Positions 61,194 through 64,000 of a stretch of 64,000 nt of DNA are shown here, one piece after another. Origin of the DNA: Anaerolineaceae bacterium. GTDB taxonomy: Bacteria; Chloroflexota; Anaerolineae; Anaerolineales; Villigracilaceae. The DNA lies in the NCBI GenBank assembly GCA_003598975.1, contig QZIJ01000020.1, positions 1 through 64,000 of the forward strand, read 5' to 3'. The translations under genes were made by a program, and so were the position numbers. Within the stretch, counting starts at the first letter, position 1; each line of letters starts with the position of its first letter. Under the pieces are notes generated by a model. The model worked only from the letters and a program-made list of their open reading frames with translations. It did no database searches and was not told the DNA's origin.

Positions 61194-61728
61194 ATTGGGA
61201 TTTGACCTGCTTTGTCAACGCATCTACCAATTCCCGACAAAACGCGGGAATATCCGCCACCACGCGCCCCCAAACGTGATTGCCCGAACGAAAGGCTGGT
61301 TCATCCGTCCACAACGCGCCCACGTTGACGAGGTCATCCTTGATGCCCGTGGAGCCTGTGACGCGTTCCTCCTTTTGGATGATTCCCGCAGAAATGGCAA
61401 TCGAACCGCCGTGACAGATGATGCCGATGATTTTGCCCGCCGCATCCATTTCCCTGACGAGATTCTTCACAACGTCATACCTGCGTAATTTATCGGGCGC
61501 CCAGCCGCCGGGCAGGACGAGTCCGTGGAGAGTATCGGGTTGAAGCGAGTCAATGGTCATATTCGGGGAGATGATCAATCCATTCTTGCCTTTGACGGGT
61601 TTCAATTCCAGACCTGCCGATAGGACGTTTGCGCCCTCTTCCTGCAATCGCATGAACGGAACGTAGTATTCCAGGTCTTCCACGCCTTCCGCGATGAGAA
61701 TGGCGATGGTTTTGTTTTGCAGTTTCAT
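61192..61728 (-). CDS. DJ-1/PfpI-family protein
   Basis: The 178-residue protein shows the DJ-1/PfpI nucleophile elbow GIICHGG with Cys, and an upstream Glu position (IAEGVEDLEYY). Such proteins act as deglycases, chaperones or proteases. Which one is unknown. It is 7 bases from the YjbQ gene stop, so the two may be co-transcribed. Confidence 0.9.
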   Translation of the reverse strand: MKLQNKTIAILIAEGVEDLEYYVPFMRLQEEGANVLSAGLELKPVKGKNGLIISPNMTIDSLQPDTLHGLVLPGGWAPDKLRRYDVVKNLVREMDAAGKIIGIICHGGSIAISAGIIQKEERVTGSTGIKDDLVNVGALWTDEPAFRSGNHVWGRVVADIPAFCRELVDALTKQVKSQ

Positions 61729-61735
61729 GTTGCTC

Positions 61736-62155
61736 CTATTCGCCGATAATTTTGATCAACACGCGTTTTCGTCTTCGTCCGTCAAATTCTCCGTAGAAAA
61801 CTTGTTCCCATGGACCGAAATCGAGTTTGCCGCTTGTTACTGCGATAACTACCTCGCGGCCCATGATTTGACGTTTCATATGTGCATCCGCATTGTCTTC
61901 GCCCGTATCGTTGTGGCGGTATTGGCTGATGGGTTCGTGCGGTGCGAGTCTCTCCAGCCATTTTTCGTAATCGTTGTGAAGCCCACCTTCATCATCGTTG
62001 ATAAAAACAGAAGCGGTTATATGCATCGCGGAAACCAGAGTCAGGCCTTCCTTGATTCCACTTTCCTGAAGGCAAGTTTCAACTTGTGGCGTGATATTGG
62101 CAAATCCGCGTCGGGTGGGGATATTGAACCAGAGTTCTTTGCGGTAGGATTTCAT
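61736..62155 (-). CDS. YjbQ/UPF0047 family protein
   Basis: The 139-residue UPF0047 protein has [28 protein letters not shown] and [21 protein letters not shown], holding the conserved His, Asp and Glu residues of the family. Some members have thiamine-phosphate synthase activity in vitro. The physiological role is unsettled. Confidence 0.93.
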   Translation of the reverse strand: MKSYRKELWFNIPTRRGFANITPQVETCLQESGIKEGLTLVSAMHITASVFINDDEGGLHNDYEKWLERLAPHEPISQYRHNDTGEDNADAHMKRQIMGREVVIAVTSGKLDFGPWEQVFYGEFDGRRRKRVLIKIIGE

Positions 62156-62191
62156 GGCGGCCTCTTGGTATTACTCTCTCTTGATCAAACC

Positions 62192-62407
62192 TTATTGTAA
62201 AGCAAATTTCACCATCACCCAGCGTCGTTCCGAGGCGAGTTTTTCCAGCGCGCGTTTCAATTCCGCGTTCATACGCACCAGAACATCCTCTTTCGCCAGC
62301 GGGTCGTCGGCGGACAGCGCGGAAATTTCCACGCCCTCCAGCGGAGCCACCAAACCAGCGAACACCTCGGAAGCATACTTTTCGAGCAAAGTTGCTTCGT
62401 TTGACAT
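62192..62407 (-). CDS. Small protein of unknown function
   Basis: The 71-residue protein starts at ATG 62407 after AAGGAGAAG, a clear ribosome site, which supports it as a real gene. It is predicted helical with an acidic N-terminal half and basic C-terminal half. I do not recognise it. It is close upstream of yjbQ on the same strand. Confidence 0.65.
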   Translation of the reverse strand: MSNEATLLEKYASEVFAGLVAPLEGVEISALSADDPLAKEDVLVRMNAELKRALEKLASERRWVMVKFALQ

Positions 62408-62577
62408 TGTGCTTCTCCTTCTTGAAATAGTTTTGGATGGGAATCCGATAATGCCTGCCTCATTTTCCACCCAACGGCAAAAACTTTATAGCGGGGAAAG
62501 TCGGATGGTTTTTCGCAATCTGTCAGGAAAACCCTGACAAAAAAAGACGTTCATCCTTGCAATAAATGACAAATGTT

Positions 62578-62625
62578 ATATTCAAGAACTAGAATATGAC
62601 ATATAATACATTCGGATTTACGAAT
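62578..62625 (+). promoter_or_regulatory. ArsR-type promoter-operator region
   Basis: ATATTC-N8-GAATAT (62578-62597) and ATTCG-N6-CGAAT (62610-62625) are two dyads flanking a TATAAT box at 62602-62607. They are good candidates for operator sites of the regulator encoded next. Confidence 0.6.
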
Positions 62626-63024
62626 ATGAAAAAACCAACCATCACCCAAATCTCCGAACAAATCGCCGCGCCGCTCCAGGCCATCGCCTCGCCGCAACGC
62701 CTTGCCATCCTGCTCGCCATCGGACGCGGCGAAGCCTGCGTTTGTCACCTCGAAGCCGCGCTTGGCTGGCGGCAGGCGTACATCTCCCAGCATCTGATGG
62801 CGCTTCGCAAAGCGGACATCCTCGCAGACCGACGCCAAGGCCGCTACGTTTACTACCGACTAAAAAACGCCTCTTTCCTTGACCTCGTGCTGGCCGCGGC
62901 CAGCCTGAGCGGACTCTCCACTGAATCCGTTTCCGCGTGGATCAACACATCCACTTATCCCGCCTGTGAGTGCCCGCATTGCGCTCCCGCAGTTATTGCT
63001 GTCGAAAGCCTGAAACCTGCATGA
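62626..63024 (+). CDS. ArsR-family metal-responsive repressor
   Basis: The 132-residue winged-helix repressor has the HTH WRQAYISQHLMALRKADILADRRQGRYVYYRL. Cysteines ACVCHLE lie in the helix that forms the ArsR-type metal or arsenite site, and a C-terminal CECPHC adds more thiols. I prefer ATG 62626 because the ATG at 62596 overlaps the -10 box. Its stop overlaps the permease start (ATGA). Confidence 0.88.
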   Translation: MKKPTITQISEQIAAPLQAIASPQRLAILLAIGRGEACVCHLEAALGWRQAYISQHLMALRKADILADRRQGRYVYYRLKNASFLDLVLAAASLSGLSTESVSAWINTSTYPACECPHCAPAVIAVESLKPA

Positions 63025-64000
63025 ACATACTTTCATTCCTCACCGAATTGCTTTACAGCGGACTCGGCAATCTCGCCTCCTATCTCGCCGCGCATGTGCT
63101 TTTATGTTTGCTTCCCGCATTTTATATTGCAGGCGCGATGACCGCGCTTATTCCAAAAGAAACGGTCACGCGGTTTCTCGGGCGGAATACGCCGAAATAC
63201 ATCTCCTATCCTGCGTCTGCACTGGCAGGTTTCTTGTTGGCGGTCTGCTCTTGCACTGTCATCCCGCTCTTTGCGGGAATCTATAAAAAAGGCGCAGGGC
63301 TGGGACCTGCCATCACGTTCCTTTTCGTTGCTCCTGCCATCAATATCCTTGCGTTGGTGTATACGGGCGGAGTCATCGGCATGGACCTGGCTATCGCCCG
63401 TCTCGTACTTTCGCTCGCGTTCGGCATCGGCATCGGCATCATCATGGCTCTGCTCTTCCAACGCGCCGACGCCGAACATGACGCCGCAACCGACGCGATG
63501 TTTGCAGGTCAAGCCGCGATGCGCCGCGTTGCTGTAGTCTTTTTGCTGGTTTTGGTGACCTTGCTTGTGGCGGGCACCTTCCAGTTCGATTTTCTCAAAC
63601 AGACATACGGCGAGTTTACATTGCCCATCCAAGGCATGGATACTTTCCAAGATTCTCTCGTCCGCCTTGTCCCGTTTGACCCAGCCAGAGGAGAAGAAGG
63701 AATCACAGCGCAGGGTGCAATTCTCATTGGCATGCTGGCGCTCATTGGGATCGCATCATGGAAAGGGATCGAAAACATCTTCGATGGCTTCAATGCCTGG
63801 ACATGGATTTCCATGGCTTTGGTCGGTCTGACCCTGCTTGTTGCCGCACTTGGTATGACTCCTCGTGCAAATGGGTTGACCATTGGCTTCACAGGAAAGT
63901 TCTTCGGCGTATTACTCTCAGTCATTGCCCTGGGCTGGTTGCTTAAAACCAAATTGACAGAAGATGAGACCCGCGACTTCCTGTGGGAATCCTGGAAGTT
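63021..64000 (+). CDS. Permease of the DUF318/ArsP-like family, 3' end missing
   Basis: The first 326 residues are in the window. The family signature CSCTVIPLFAGIYKKGAGLGPAITFLFVAPAINILAL is present and several membrane helices are visible. Coupling to an ArsR-type repressor suggests efflux of a metal, arsenical or organoarsenical. Substrate is undetermined and the C-terminus lies past the window edge. Confidence 0.9.
   Translation, partial: MNILSFLTELLYSGLGNLASYLAAHVLLCLLPAFYIAGAMTALIPKETVTRFLGRNTPKYISYPASALAGFLLAVCSCTVIPLFAGIYKKGAGLGPAITFLFVAPAINILALVYTGGVIGMDLAIARLVLSLAFGIGIGIIMALLFQRADAEHDAATDAMFAGQAAMRRVAVVFLLVLVTLLVAGTFQFDFLKQTYGEFTLPIQGMDTFQDSLVRLVPFDPARGEEGITAQGAILIGMLALIGIASWKGIENIFDGFNAWTWISMALVGLTLLVAALGMTPRANGLTIGFTGKFFGVLLSVIALGWLLKTKLTEDETRDFLWESWK

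Overview
The window looks like a chromosomal segment from an uncultured Chloroflexota bacterium, probably class Anaerolineae. This is inferred from the overall gene style, a LexA box of the GAAC-N4-GTTC type, a DUF2089/DUF4097 envelope cluster, and several families of short palindromic intergenic repeats. I could not run a taxonomic search. I see no phage, IS element or CRISPR array.

Region 1 (1-7640) starts with the truncated 5' end of a secreted beta-helix-like protein. The main feature of the window follows: a seven-gene operon (1183-7586) encoding a ubiquitin-like conjugation system. Its genes are an E1-like activating enzyme fused to a FadR/GntR-type winged helix, a membrane-anchored RING-like E3 candidate, a UBL-E2 fusion with an HPN...C active site, a free UBL ending in an exposed Gly, and a JAMM protease with an intact metal site. 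The last two genes are a membrane FHA protein and a secreted, membrane-anchored VWA protein. A strong promoter (TTGACT-17-TATACT) lies upstream, with a FadR-like operator TGGTCTGACCA overlapping the start site. The E1, VWA and, more loosely, E2 proteins share a basic C-terminal tail.

Region 2 (7640-22510) holds lexA with its own SOS box, a CorA transporter, and a five-gene DUF2089/SHOCT-like/DUF4097 cluster. It continues with two tandem paralogous STAND-like ATPases. One of these is a 1512-residue fusion of ATPase, 52-residue helical repeats, a membrane helix and extracellular lectin/FGE/lectin domains. An SDR, a DegV protein and a TetR-epimerase operon with a clear operator follow.

Region 3 (22600-32560) holds tRNA-Arg(CCG), a PrsW-like protease, a radical SAM/DinB/DUF2344 operon, a secreted metzincin, an ankyrin protein, and a PhoU-like gene with two PiT phosphate transporters.

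Region 4 (32590-61140) is mostly metabolic. The minus-strand genes are NUDIX, HAD, a HisC-like aminotransferase, a class II aldolase, a choline-kinase-like protein, a lipoprotein, a DMGDH-like protein, a CBS protein and a nucleotidyltransferase. The plus-strand genes are DeoR, metallophosphoesterase, APC permease, choline-kinase-like, DMGDH-like, a Rieske oxygenase, a PfkB-fold protein, MttB, a second metallophosphoesterase-APC pair, and a PotABCD-like ABC transporter. Together these suggest catabolism of quaternary amines, methylamines or related solutes, with several duplicated gene types. Interspersed palindromic repeats are dense here.

Region 5 (61190-64000) holds DJ-1/PfpI, YjbQ and a small unknown gene on the minus strand. 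An ArsR-type repressor, translationally coupled to a metal/arsenical-type permease, runs off the right edge.
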